Source: Bradyrhizobium lablabi (GTDB taxonomy: Bacteria > Pseudomonadota > Alphaproteobacteria > Rhizobiales > Xanthobacteraceae). From it: a DNA stretch of 64,000 nucleotides. The notes beneath the pieces were generated by a model, which was given only the letters and a program-made list of their open reading frames with translations, did not search any database and had not been told where the DNA came from. Position numbers and translations under genes: made by a program. Positions 42,831-51,708 of this stretch are shown in pieces (the stretch's first letter is position 1; each line of letters starts with the position of its first letter). The DNA is taken from NCBI RefSeq assembly GCF_018131005.1, contig NZ_JAFCJK010000004.1:1-64000 (forward strand). The letters run 5' to 3'.

Positions 42831-43049
42831 CTAGGCCGCGACGTCCTGCAGAAGTTGCGACGACCCGCGGATCAGTGCCTTGCGGCCAGCCGGCGTCAGC
42901 ACGAACGAATCGCCACGCTCGGCAACAAAGCCGAGCGTGATCAGGCTGTCGACGGCAAACCGGCTCAGTCTTGTTGGATTCGCGGCGGGAGCCCGCAGCG
43001 CTTTCAATGCTTCCCACTGATCTGGTCTGAGCTCGAGTTCTTCGTTCAT
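42831..43049 (-). CDS. Small hypothetical protein, possibly winged-helix
   Basis: A 72-residue protein starting MNEELELRPDQWEALKALR, with NPTRLSRFAVDSLITLGFVAERGDSFVLTPAGRKAL. The helix-strand-wing look (LITLGFVA then FVLTPAGRKAL) resembles the end of a winged-helix regulator, but no full DNA-binding domain is evident. The ATG at 43049 is chosen with GGAG 11 nt upstream over one at 43073. Convergent with the phn operon; no partner recognised. Confidence 0.6.
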   Translation of the reverse strand: MNEELELRPDQWEALKALRAPAANPTRLSRFAVDSLITLGFVAERGDSFVLTPAGRKALIRGSSQLLQDVAA

Positions 43050-43288
43050 GGGTCTTCGCGCTCCGGTCACCAAGTTACGGGATGCCTGATACCGGCTGCT
43101 GATGAATTTCGTGCGACGATAACGAGTCCGGATTTCGATATTTGTGGACCTGCCGTCACATCACTGTGTTATTGGAATATCTCAACTTTTCAGAATCGTG
43201 CGACGTCTTGACGCGTCGCTGTTCCATTCCAGCACGTCCTTCTGGTCGCGTTTGTTGCAAGGGATTTCCGGATCGCGCGGTAGCAATA

Positions 43289-43312
43289 AATGTTAACCGC
43301 AATGTTAACCGC
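43289..43312. repeat. 12-bp tandem duplication at the SDR 3' end
   Basis: AATGTTAACCGC occurs twice in direct tandem. The second copy spans the stop codon of the leftward SDR gene (43305). It looks like a recent slippage or duplication event. Confidence 0.7.
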
Positions 43313-44105
43313 GCCGTATGCTCGCACCGCCGTCGACCGGCAACGTGACACCGGTGATGAAGTTGGCTTCATCCGACGCGAGGAACAGCGCCGCGTTCGC
43401 GACGTCCCAGCCGGTTCCCATCTTCTTGCGCAGTGGCACCTTGCTGTCGCGCTCGGCCTCGACCTCCGCGCGGCTCTTCCTGAACTCGCGAGCGCGCGTG
43501 TCGACCGCCATCGGCGTGTTCATCAGCCCGGGCAAGATCACATTGGCGCGAATGCCATATTGCGCGTTCTGATAGGCGAGTTGTTCGGTAAAGGCGATCA
43601 TCGCCGACTTGGTCGCCTTGTATGCGACGTAAGGGTAGGTGGTGATGGCGGCCATTGACGAGATGTTGATGATCGAGCCGCGCTTCTGCTGCCGCATGAT
43701 CGGGATCGCGTGCTTGGCGGCGAGAATGCAGCTTTTGAGGTTGATCGCGACGCAGCGGTCGAACGCCTCCTCGGTGATGTCGAGCAACTCTGCGTCGCCG
43801 CCGGCGAGGCTGACGCCGACATTGTTGTGCAGGATGTCGACGCTGCCCCAGCGAGCGTGCGCGTCGGCGATCATCGCCTTGATGTCGGAATTCCTGGTCA
43901 CGTCAGCCTTGAACGCTACCGCGGTGCCGCCTTTGCCCGCGATCAAGTCGACGGTTTCTTGCGCCGAGCCCAGATTATGATCGACGCACAGGACCCTGGC
44001 GCCCTCGCGCGCGAAGGTCAGGGCGGTAGCGCGGCCGTTGCCGATGCCCTCCCCGGGGCTCTGGCCGGCTCCGACGACAATGGCGACGCGATCTTGCAGG
44101 CGCAT
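43305..44105 (-). CDS. SDR-family oxidoreductase
   Basis: A 266-residue classical short-chain dehydrogenase. Motifs are the cofactor site VGAGQSPGEGIGNGRATAL, DHNLGSAQETV with an Asp after strand 2 that suggests NAD(H), HNNVGVS, INISSMAAITTYPYVAYKATKSAMIAF (Ser, Tyr, Lys triad) and ILPGLMNTPM. It starts one nt after the carboxymuconolactone-decarboxylase-like gene, in a leftward three-gene operon with it and a MaoC-like protein. Substrate unknown; context suggests a CoA-ester or aromatic-acid pathway. Confidence 0.88.
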   Translation of the reverse strand: MRLQDRVAIVVGAGQSPGEGIGNGRATALTFAREGARVLCVDHNLGSAQETVDLIAGKGGTAVAFKADVTRNSDIKAMIADAHARWGSVDILHNNVGVSLAGGDAELLDITEEAFDRCVAINLKSCILAAKHAIPIMRQQKRGSIINISSMAAITTYPYVAYKATKSAMIAFTEQLAYQNAQYGIRANVILPGLMNTPMAVDTRAREFRKSRAEVEAERDSKVPLRKKMGTGWDVANAALFLASDEANFITGVTLPVDGGASIRRG

Positions 44106-44106
44106 C

Positions 44107-44661
44107 CTATTTTACTCCCGGCATCGGGTACTGCTGCAGTACCTCTCTGTAGTGGGGTTCGTTGTCGATCTTCATGGTAGCGAGCACGCGGACCACGGCG
44201 CAGTAGAAGGCGATGGTCAGCACCAGATCGGTCATGTGCTCGTCGGACAACTCTTTCTTGATTTCGGCGAAGGTCGCGTCCGACATCGCAAGCTCGCGGA
44301 CCATCTCGCGGGCGCCCTTCAGGATCGCTCTTGCCAGCGGTTCGAGTTTCGACGGCTTGCCCTCGGTCTCCGCCATCAGGCTCTCGATGTCCGCGTCGGT
44401 GACGCCGAACTCCTTGCCGATCTTCACGTGATGGGTGAATTCGTATTCCGACTTCTCCAGCCAACCAACCTGCAGGATCGCGAGCTCGCGTAAGCGGGGG
44501 TCGAGCTTGCTCTTGAAGCGGATGTACCCGCCGATGCCGTTGAAGGCGCGCGCCATGTCCGGTGAGTTGACCAGCAGCTTGTGCAGGTTGGTGTTGCGCT
44601 TGAGCATGTCGCGATATTCGGGTGCAACCTGGTCGGCTTCGAGATAGGGCAGGCGGGCCAT
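44107..44661 (-). CDS. Carboxymuconolactone decarboxylase-family protein
   Basis: A 184-residue AhpD/CMD-fold protein. It starts ARLPYLEADQVAPEYRDML, and has NLHKLLVNSPDMARAF, RELAILQVGWLEKSEYEFTHHVKIGKEFGV and ELSDEHMTDLVLTIAFYCAVVRVLATMKI. The CxxC of AhpD peroxidase-type members is absent from the helix where it would lie, so it is more likely decarboxylase-like or of unknown function. It lies between the MaoC-like and SDR genes. Confidence 0.85.
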   Translation of the reverse strand: MARLPYLEADQVAPEYRDMLKRNTNLHKLLVNSPDMARAFNGIGGYIRFKSKLDPRLRELAILQVGWLEKSEYEFTHHVKIGKEFGVTDADIESLMAETEGKPSKLEPLARAILKGAREMVRELAMSDATFAEIKKELSDEHMTDLVLTIAFYCAVVRVLATMKIDNEPHYREVLQQYPMPGVK

Positions 44662-44703
44662 TGTTGTTGTCCTGGTTCGGCAGCTTGCGGAATTGGGGCT
44701 CGG

Positions 44704-45648
44704 TCAAGCGTAGAGTGCCTGGTGCTCGCTCTCGTAGTTGGCGTAGGATTCCTTCATGCTGGCGCTGTTGAGCAGCATGGTCGCGACCAATTTGCCGTCG
44801 CCGCCGAACACCGTCGTTCGCACCCACATGCTTTCGGTGCGCTTGCTGCCTGAGAGCGCGACAACTTCGCGTTCCGCCCAGTAGGTCTCGCCCGGGAATA
44901 GCGGCCCGCGCAGGAGACGAATCTCCTGGTCTGCGAACAGACCGACCGCGGGGCCTCGGACCGGTAGCCGATCCTCTCGGGCGCGATACTGGAACAGCAC
45001 GCTCAGCATCTCCATCGGGATGATGGCTCGTCCCCAGGGATTGTGTTCCTGCGAATAGTACGCCGATGGTTCAGTGATCACCTTCAGCTTGTCGGCCAGC
45101 GAAAACGGGTAGAGGTCGCCCATGTCCTGGTCGAAATCCATCTTGATCGCCTGTCGGCCGGTCTTCATTCCGACCTTGATGTCGGCGAGGATGACGGGAT
45201 CGGCCAGCGGCTTCAATTCGCCGAGCCGGCGGCTGAGCGCGGTTTCCGTGCCGTCGCCGCCGACGGAAGCGGTGCCGCGCAAGATCTCCGCGCCGTCGCG
45301 TCTGGTCATCCCAATCGCGCAGACGGTCTGTCCCGGCTTCGGCTTCTCGATATTGGCCTGCACCTCTTCGCCTTCGAACGCTGGATTGCGATAATGCGCG
45401 GACAGGCAGCCCGTTTCGAACCAGGCCTGGCCCCAGATTCGCTCGCACAAGGGCGCGAACTGACTGAAATGCGTTGGCCCTTCGATCGTCCCGCCCTGAA
45501 AGCCAAGCTTTTGCGCGGTGGCATCGTCGTGAATCGAAGCGTGGGAGTCGTAGACCTGCGCCTGAAGCATCTGTTTGGGGCTCCGCCATGGACCCACAAG
45601 CAGATTGCCACTCTCCTGAATATTGGTCGTGAAGGGCGCTGGATTCAT
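44704..45648 (-). CDS. MaoC-like (hotdog-fold) hypothetical protein
   Basis: A 314-residue protein without a certain family. Two hotdog-like halves are suggested: GGTIEGPTHFSQFAPLCERIWGQ followed by GCLSAHYRNPAFEGEEVQANIEKPKPGQTV in the first, and LFADQEIRLLRGPLFPGETYWAEREVVALSGSKRTESMWVRTTVFGGDGKLVATMLLNS in the second. That layout fits double-hotdog dehydratases or thioesterases of the MaoC kind, though the usual D-x4-H pair is not clear. Good GGGAG before the ATG. Divergent from the indolepyruvate oxidoreductase gene and first gene of its operon. Confidence 0.65.
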   Translation of the reverse strand: MNPAPFTTNIQESGNLLVGPWRSPKQMLQAQVYDSHASIHDDATAQKLGFQGGTIEGPTHFSQFAPLCERIWGQAWFETGCLSAHYRNPAFEGEEVQANIEKPKPGQTVCAIGMTRRDGAEILRGTASVGGDGTETALSRRLGELKPLADPVILADIKVGMKTGRQAIKMDFDQDMGDLYPFSLADKLKVITEPSAYYSQEHNPWGRAIIPMEMLSVLFQYRAREDRLPVRGPAVGLFADQEIRLLRGPLFPGETYWAEREVVALSGSKRTESMWVRTTVFGGDGKLVATMLLNSASMKESYANYESEHQALYA

Positions 45649-45848
45649 CCTGGTTGTCTCCCTTTGACCGTCAGCGTTTCAAACAAGGTGGGTTTCGGCA
45701 AGGGGCCGCGACAATCCATGGGACGTCGCGAGATATGTCCTGCCGCCATGGAACGGGGCTTTCCATGCATAGCAAAATCAGTGCATGCTCGCTCCCAACG
45801 AGACCGGTTCGGGCCGGCGTAGCATAGACGGGACGGGGAGCCTGACGA

Positions 45849-48800
45849 ATGGCGTTGATGGAAGTTGGACTGGACGACAAGTACCGGTTGGACGCGAAAC
45901 GAATCTTCCTCTCCGGTACCCAGGCGCTGGTCCGATTGCCCATGCTGCAGCGCGAACGCGATCGCGCCCATGGGCTGAACACCGCGGGCTTCATCTCCGG
46001 CTATCGCGGCTCGCCGCTCGGCATGTACGACCACGCGCTATGGCGCGCCAAATCCTTCCTGAAAGAGCATGACATCGCTTTCGTGCCGGGTCTCAACGAG
46101 GACCTCGCGGCTACTGCGGTGTGGGGCAGCCAGCAGGTCGGCATGTTCCCGGGCGCCAAGGTCGATGGCGTGTTCGGCATCTGGTATGGCAAGGGCCCCG
46201 GGGTAGACCGCTCCCTCGATGCGCTCAAGCACGCCAATTCGGCCGGCACCTCTCCCCATGGCGGCGTAATCGCGCTTGCGGGCGACGACCATGGCTGCCA
46301 GTCTTCGACGCTGGCCCACCAAAGCGAGCAGGTGTTCGCATCTGCGTTGATGCCGGTGGTCAACCCGGCCACTCTGCAGGACTATCTCGATCTCGGTATC
46401 CTCGGTTTTGCGCTGTCGCGCTTTTCCGCTTGCTGGGTCGGCTTCAAGGCGATCTCGGAGACGGTCGAAAGCTCGGCCTCGATCGTCAGCGATCCCAACC
46501 GGATCAAGATCATCACGCCTGACGATTTCGAGATGCCGCCGGGCGGGCTCTCGATCCGCTGGCCGGATCCGCCGCTCGAGGCCGAGCGGCGTTTGCATGG
46601 CCCGAAAATGGACGCGGTCGCTGCCTTCGCCCGCGTCAACCGCTTCGATCGTATCGTTGTGGATTCCAGATCGGCGCGGCTCGGCATCATGGCGACGGGC
46701 AAGGCCTATCTCGATCTTCGCCAGGCGCTGGCCGATCTCGGCATCACCGATGCGGAGGCGCAGGCGCTCGGTTTGCGTATCTACAAGGTGGCGTTGACCT
46801 GGCCGTTGGAAGAGCGCGGCGCGCGCGCCTTCGCCGAGAGCCTGCAGGACGTGCTCGTGGTGGAGGAGAAGCGCGGCTTCATCGAGGATCAGCTGGTCCG
46901 CATTCTCTACAACATGGACGCCTCGAAGCGTCCCTCGGTGGTCGGCAAGCGCGACGAAAGCGGCGCGATGCTTCTGCCGGGCGAGGGCGAGCTGACACCG
47001 ACCATGGTGGCGGCCGCCGTGGTCGCGCGGCTTCGCAGGCTCGGCCACCGCAGCCCGATACTGGAGCAGCGGCTTGCAAAACTCGAAGCGTTCGACCGCC
47101 CGGCCGAAGGCGCAGGTACCGCGAAATTGCAGCGCACGCCGTATTTCTGCTCGGGCTGCCCGCACAACACCTCGACCAAGATTCCCGATGGCAGCCGCGC
47201 CATGGCCGGCATCGGCTGCCACGGCATGGCGCTGTCGGTGCCGAACCGCCGCACCGCGACAATCTCTCATATGGGCGCGGAGGGCGTGAGCTGGATCGGC
47301 CAGGCGCCGTTCACCAGCGAAGAGCACGTGTTCCAGAATTTGGGCGACGGCACCTACACCCATTCCGGCCTGCTGGCGCTGCGCGCCGCCGCCGCCGCCG
47401 GCGTCAGCATCACCTACAAGATCCTCTACAACGACGCGGTCGCGATGACCGGCGGGCAGCCCGCCGAGGGCGGCTTTTCGGTGTCGCAGATCGCGCACCA
47501 GGTCGCAGCCGAAGGCGCCAAGCGGCTCGCGATCGTATCCGACGATCCCGGCAAATATCCCGCGAACTATTTCCCGGCTGGCGCCACCGTGCACCACCGC
47601 CGTGAGCTCGATGCCGTGCAGCGCAAACTGCGCGATATCAAGGGCCTCACCGTGCTGATCTACGACCAGACCTGCGCCGCCGAGAAGCGCCGCCGCCGGA
47701 AGCGCGGGCTCTATCCCGATCCGCCGAAGCGCGTCTTCATCAACGAGCGCGTCTGCGAGGGCTGTGGCGATTGCTCGGTAGCGTCGAACTGCGTCTCGGT
47801 ACAGCCGCTGGAGACCGAGTTCGGCCGCAAGCGCCGTATCGACCAGTCGAACTGCAACAAAGACTTTTCATGCGTCGAAGGCTTTTGCCCAAGCTTCGTC
47901 ATGGTGCAGGATCCGAAGCTGCGCAAGGCCGACCGCGCCGCGGCCGATCCCGGGGCGCTGTTCGCCGATCTGCCGACTCCGCCGGCAACCGCGCTCGCCG
48001 GTCCCTATAACATCCTAGTCACTGGTATCGGGGGCACCGGTGTCATCACGATCGGCGCGCTGCTCGGCATGGCAGCGCATGTCCAGGGCCTAGCCTGCTC
48101 GACGCTCGACTTTACCGGCCTGTCGCAGAAGAACGGCGCGGTCATGAGCCATGTCCGCCTCGCGCCGGCGGCCGACATGCTCACCACAGTCCGCATTGCG
48201 CCCGGCAATGCCAATCTGATCCTCGGCTGCGATCTCGTCGTCGCCACCAGCGTGCCGGCGCTGAGCCGCGCCGAACGCGGCGTCACCCGCGCCGTCGTCA
48301 ATGCCGATTTGCTGCCGACCGCGAGCTTTGTGATCGATCCCGACCTCGATTTCGAGGCCGGCGCGATGCGTGATGCGCTCAACGGCGCGGTGACGCCAGG
48401 CGATCTTGACATTCTCGATGCCACCGGCCTTGCCACTGCGCTGATGGGCGACAGCATCGCAACCAACGCGTTCATGCTCGGCTTCGCCTTCCAGCGCGGC
48501 GCGATTCCGCTGTCACTGGAGGCGATCCTGAAGGCCATCGAGCTTAACGGCGCGGCGGTCGAGATGAACAAGCTCGCGTTCTCGTGGGGCCGGCTTGCGG
48601 CGCACGATCTGCAGCGCGTGGTCAGTGCGGCGCGTTTCAGGAACGCGGCTGCTGCGCCGGTGAAGCGGACGCTGGATGAGACGATCGCGCTGCGCGCCAG
48701 ATTTCTCACCGACTATCAGGACGAGGCCTATGCCAAGCGTTATCTCGCCGATGTCGCGCGCGTCCGCGCTGCTGAGATCGCGGCCGCGCCGGGCTCTCAT

Positions 48801-49322
48801 GAACTGACCGAGGCCTTTGCAAAAGGCCTGTTCAAGCTGATGGCCTACAAGGACGAATACGAGGTCGCGCGACTTTACTCTGACGGCGAATTCGCCAAGG
48901 CAATGAAGGAACAATTCGACGGCGAGCCGGAGCTGAAGGTGTTGCTCGCGCCGCCGCTGCTAGCGCGGCGCGACGGGATCACCGGACATCTGCAGAAGCG
49001 CGAGTTCGGCCCTTGGGTGTTCAAGGTCTTTGGCGTGCTGGCGCGGCTCAAGGGCCTGCGCGGCACGGCCCTCGACATCTTCGGCTACACCGCGGAGCGG
49101 AAGATGGAACGGGCGTTGCCGGGCGAATATTCGGCGATGATCCTGCGCCACCTCGACGGCAGCGGGCCGTTCGATCTGGCGCAACTGGTGGCGCTGGCGA
49201 AGTCGGTCGACCTTGTGCGGGGCTTCGGTCACGTCAAGGAAGCCAATGTCGCCCGCTACCGCGCCGAATGCGCGCGGCTGGAACGCGCGATCGGCCAGCC
49301 GCTGGCGCAAGCGGCCGAGTAG
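45849..49322 (+). CDS. Indolepyruvate ferredoxin oxidoreductase, fused alpha-beta type
   Basis: A 1157-residue fused TPP-dependent 2-ketoacid oxidoreductase that oxidatively decarboxylates indolepyruvate or arylpyruvates to aryl-acetyl-CoA, reducing ferredoxin. The N-terminal region has GFISGYRGSPLGMYD. A TPP and metal segment lies around 430-600 (YFCSGCPHNTSTKIPDGS, GIGCHGMAL and GGQPAEGG). Iron-sulfur ligands follow near 633-680 (RVCEGCGDCSVASNC and KDFSCVEGFCPSF). The C-terminal gamma-like domain has ITGIGGTGVITIGALLGMAA-type sequence and FTGLSQKNGAVMSHVRL. GGAG eight nt before the ATG. Upstream, across 200 nt, is the divergent SDR/CMD/MaoC-like operon. Confidence 0.93.
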   Translation: MALMEVGLDDKYRLDAKRIFLSGTQALVRLPMLQRERDRAHGLNTAGFISGYRGSPLGMYDHALWRAKSFLKEHDIAFVPGLNEDLAATAVWGSQQVGMFPGAKVDGVFGIWYGKGPGVDRSLDALKHANSAGTSPHGGVIALAGDDHGCQSSTLAHQSEQVFASALMPVVNPATLQDYLDLGILGFALSRFSACWVGFKAISETVESSASIVSDPNRIKIITPDDFEMPPGGLSIRWPDPPLEAERRLHGPKMDAVAAFARVNRFDRIVVDSRSARLGIMATGKAYLDLRQALADLGITDAEAQALGLRIYKVALTWPLEERGARAFAESLQDVLVVEEKRGFIEDQLVRILYNMDASKRPSVVGKRDESGAMLLPGEGELTPTMVAAAVVARLRRLGHRSPILEQRLAKLEAFDRPAEGAGTAKLQRTPYFCSGCPHNTSTKIPDGSRAMAGIGCHGMALSVPNRRTATISHMGAEGVSWIGQAPFTSEEHVFQNLGDGTYTHSGLLALRAAAAAGVSITYKILYNDAVAMTGGQPAEGGFSVSQIAHQVAAEGAKRLAIVSDDPGKYPANYFPAGATVHHRRELDAVQRKLRDIKGLTVLIYDQTCAAEKRRRRKRGLYPDPPKRVFINERVCEGCGDCSVASNCVSVQPLETEFGRKRRIDQSNCNKDFSCVEGFCPSFVMVQDPKLRKADRAAADPGALFADLPTPPATALAGPYNILVTGIGGTGVITIGALLGMAAHVQGLACSTLDFTGLSQKNGAVMSHVRLAPAADMLTTVRIAPGNANLILGCDLVVATSVPALSRAERGVTRAVVNADLLPTASFVIDPDLDFEAGAMRDALNGAVTPGDLDILDATGLATALMGDSIATNAFMLGFAFQRGAIPLSLEAILKAIELNGAAVEMNKLAFSWGRLAAHDLQRVVSAARFRNAAAAPVKRTLDETIALRARFLTDYQDEAYAKRYLADVARVRAAEIAAAPGSHELTEAFAKGLFKLMAYKDEYEVARLYSDGEFAKAMKEQFDGEPELKVLLAPPLLARRDGITGHLQKREFGPWVFKVFGVLARLKGLRGTALDIFGYTAERKMERALPGEYSAMILRHLDGSGPFDLAQLVALAKSVDLVRGFGHVKEANVARYRAECARLERAIGQPLAQAAE

Positions 49323-49351
49323 GGCGGTCGCCGGAACTTTCCGCAGCCGCC

Positions 49352-49457
49352 CTAGAACGTTTTCGAGCGAAGTGGAAACCGGTTCGCGTGAAGAAAACGC
49401 ATCAAAACAAGAATCTAGAGCCCCGTTCCGATTCTATCGGAACGAAAAGGGCTCTAG
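49352..49457. repeat. Dispersed nested-hairpin repeat
   Basis: An intergenic element with an outer stem CTAGAGCCC/GGGCTCTAG (49415-49423 and 49449-49457) and an inner stem GTTCCGAT/ATCGGAAC (49425-49432 and 49436-49443), preceded by a conserved-looking leader from 49352 (CTAGAACG through GAATCTAG). The family recurs in Bradyrhizobium-type genomes, by recollection. It follows the oxidoreductase stop and may also terminate it. Confidence 0.75.
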
Positions 49458-49552
49458 TCGGACGGTAACCTTGCCCGCAACACTGGCTGGTATTGCGCGG
49501 CTGGCTCCCTACATCATCACCGTTCAATTCGAGTAATTTCAGGAGGCCTTTG

Positions 49553-49598
49553 ATGGTCCTGGAAGGTAGTTTGTAATGATCCTGAGAGGTAGTTTGGT
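49553..49598 (+). repeat. 23-bp tandem duplication at a translation start
   Basis: Two near-identical 23-nt units each start with ATG (ATGGTCCTGGAAGG and ATGATCCTGAGAGG, both then TAGTTTG). The first encodes a 7-residue peptide MVLEGSL ending in TAA, whose last A is the A of the second ATG (TAATG). The strong AGGAGG at 49541-49546 serves the first unit. Confidence 0.75.
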
Positions 49599-50007
49599 TG
49601 CGGTCGCCTTTACGATGCTTCTGGCGTCGGGCAGCGCGGCGTCGGCTGACGAGTATCGACCGAGCGAGTTTCTCGGCCTCGATCTCTCGCGTGCGGCGCT
49701 GTCGCCGAAGCGGCTCGGCCCGCCGGCTCAATTCGCGCCGGTTCCGATCGAGGCGAACACCGATCGCAGTAGCGAGCCGCAAGCGAGCGCCGAGCCGAAG
49801 GTTGAGGAGCAGAATGTTAAGCCGCGCAAGATGATTCGTACGAACAAGGTGACGGCCGCGCCGGCCGAGGACAAGCCGCGCGCGGCGCGCGTTCCCGCCC
49901 GCGCCAAGCTCGCGCGGCGACACACGAACCCGCTCGACGCGCAGGCGCGCGATACCCGGATCCAGACCTGGCCGTGCCGCTCCGGCGGCATCTGCGACTG
50001 GCATTGA
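49576..50007 (+). CDS. Hypothetical secreted protein
   Basis: A 143-residue protein with a clear signal peptide (SLVAVAFTMLLASGSAASADE), then a low-complexity region rich in Pro, Ala, Arg and Lys, and a C-terminal TWPCRSGGICDWH with two Cys. No known family. Its start codon overlaps the stop of an upstream seven-codon mini-ORF made by a 23-bp duplication, and the only strong Shine-Dalgarno belongs to that mini-ORF. Translation therefore probably depends on re-initiation. Confidence 0.65.
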   Translation: MILRGSLVAVAFTMLLASGSAASADEYRPSEFLGLDLSRAALSPKRLGPPAQFAPVPIEANTDRSSEPQASAEPKVEEQNVKPRKMIRTNKVTAAPAEDKPRAARVPARAKLARRHTNPLDAQARDTRIQTWPCRSGGICDWH

Positions 50008-50261
50008 CACGTTTCCACCCCGTCTTTTAACCCGCACCAAATATCGAACCTCCGAGCCGCGCGTACCGCGCTCCTCAGGGGTGATGGCCAGTCTGCCGGC
50101 CGGGCTTTCACGCCACATCTGAGCGACGGGCGGCTTGTCCGACCGGGCGGTTTGTGGGCAAACTACAGTCGGCAGCCCTGCCATTTTCATCGCTTCGCAC
50201 GCTCGATTTGTACAGGCGATGCCGCTGCTTTCCCCGGCGGCGGACCTTTCAGGAGTCATAC

Positions 50262-51080
50262 ATGGAAAATCTTCACACACAGGGCATCAGCCTGCCCAGG
50301 CTTGGTCTCGGCACCTTCCGCATGCAGGGCGACACCTGCCGCGCGGCGGTCGAGAGCGCGCTTGGGCTCGGCTACCGGCATATCGACACCGCCGAGATGT
50401 ACGCCAATGAGGAGGCAATCGGCGCGGCGATCGCCGCCTCGAAGGTTGCCCGCGGCGACCTGCATGTCACGACAAAAGTCTGGCACGAAAACCTGGCGCC
50501 GGATGCGATCCGCCAGGCTTTCGACGCCAGCCTGAAGAAATTGCGCCTCGATCACGTCGATCTCTATCTCGTGCACTGGCCGTCGCGATCGATGAATCTG
50601 CCGGCCGTCTTCGAGACTCTGATGAAGCTGAAGCAAGAGGGCCGCACCCGCGCCATCGGTGTCGCCAATTTCACGACCGCGCTGCTCAAGACCGTGGTGG
50701 AGGACATCAAGGCGCCGATCGCCTGTAATCAGGTCGAATATCATGCCATGCTGGACCAGACACCGGTGCGGACATATCTCGCGACGAAATCGATTCCGCT
50801 GGTCGCCTATTGCCCGCTGGCACAGGGCCGCTTTGCCACCGACGAGACGCTCGCGAAAATCGGCAGGAAGCACGATGCGACCGCGGCCCAGGTCGCGTTG
50901 AAATGGCTGCTCGACCAGGAGGGCGTCGCCGCGATCCCGAAGGCCTCTCGCGCCGAAAGCCAGAAGGCCAATCTCGATGCGCTCAACGTCAAGCTCGACG
51001 ATGACGACCGCAAGGCAATCGCGGCGTTGCGCAAGGACATGCGGTGCGTCAATCCGGCTTTCGCGCCGGCGTGGGATTGA
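50262..51080 (+). CDS. Aldo/keto reductase
   Basis: A 272-residue NADPH-dependent aldo/keto reductase (AKR5/DkgB-like) that reduces aldehydes or ketones such as 2,5-diketogluconate or methylglyoxal-type substrates. The catalytic tetrad is visible: HIDTAEMY (Asp, Tyr), VTTKVW (Lys) and LVHWPS (His). The cofactor segment is AIPKASRAESQKANL. The ATG at 50262 with AGGAG six nt upstream is used; an upstream in-frame ATG would give a Cys/Arg-rich extension. Stands alone. Confidence 0.92.
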   Translation: MENLHTQGISLPRLGLGTFRMQGDTCRAAVESALGLGYRHIDTAEMYANEEAIGAAIAASKVARGDLHVTTKVWHENLAPDAIRQAFDASLKKLRLDHVDLYLVHWPSRSMNLPAVFETLMKLKQEGRTRAIGVANFTTALLKTVVEDIKAPIACNQVEYHAMLDQTPVRTYLATKSIPLVAYCPLAQGRFATDETLAKIGRKHDATAAQVALKWLLDQEGVAAIPKASRAESQKANLDALNVKLDDDDRKAIAALRKDMRCVNPAFAPAWD

Positions 51081-51158
51081 TGATGCAGGTGGGAAAATCG
51101 ACTTGCCCGCTGTAGCTCGAAGAGCAAAGATCTGCAAATCAGCACAAGACCCGACAAA

Positions 51159-51186
51159 GAAAATGGCTCCGCGAGGAGCCATTTTC
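51159..51186. terminator. Bidirectional hairpin terminator
   Basis: GAAAATGGCTCC and GGAGCCATTTTC form a 12-bp stem with a GCGA loop, with A-run and T-run flanks. It lies between the aldo/keto reductase stop and the convergent small-gene stop at 51200. Confidence 0.8.
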
Positions 51187-51199
51187 CATTGTGTCGGTC

Positions 51200-51424
51200 T
51201 TAGTAGCGATGCTTCTTTACGATCACGACGCGGTCGTGATGGTGATGGCGCCAGCCATTGTGCCAGCCGCGGTCGTGGCGCATCTCGGCGCGCGCGTTCC
51301 AGCCGCGATCCCAGTGATGATAGCCGCCGCCGCGCTTGACCACGACGGTCTCGGCGTTTGCAATCGACGGCACCGCAACGGCAAGCGCACCGAGCGCGGC
51401 GAAAACAAATCCAAACTTCCTCAT
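51200..51424 (-). CDS. Small secreted His-rich protein
   Basis: A 74-residue protein with signal peptide MRKFGFVFAALGALAVAVPS, likely cut after IANA. The mature part has GGGYHHWDRGWNARAEMRH, then GWHNGWRHHHHDRVVIVKKHRY, so about eight His plus Arg and Trp. It may bind metal or act in the cell envelope, but no function is known. GAGGAGG five nt before the ATG at 51424 fixes the start. Confidence 0.8.
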   Translation of the reverse strand: MRKFGFVFAALGALAVAVPSIANAETVVVKRGGGYHHWDRGWNARAEMRHDRGWHNGWRHHHHDRVVIVKKHRY

Positions 51425-51708
51425 CGCATCCTCCTCAACTGAGCGTGGAAGAAACATCGCGCACATGGAAACGTTCCGAAGGAACGAGAGGAGTTTTCTG
51501 AACGGCTGTTCAGCAAGCGTGCGTTCCTATGCGCGTGCTGTCAGTTCGCATTGCTCCTCGCGAAGCGCATCAGGCACCCCGCGTGCTATCGGTGGACGCG
51601 GAGCATGATACGTGGATTCGTCCGCCGTCGGCTTCCGGTAACGCTTGCCTAACCGCCACGTCCGACGCATCATCGCGCCATAAAGATCATCCGTGGGGGG
51701 ATATTGCC

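Noticed and set aside
46038..47597. A 519-codon leftward open frame inside the indolepyruvate oxidoreductase
   Set aside because: It is antisense to conserved TPP and iron-sulfur regions and shows no domain of its own.
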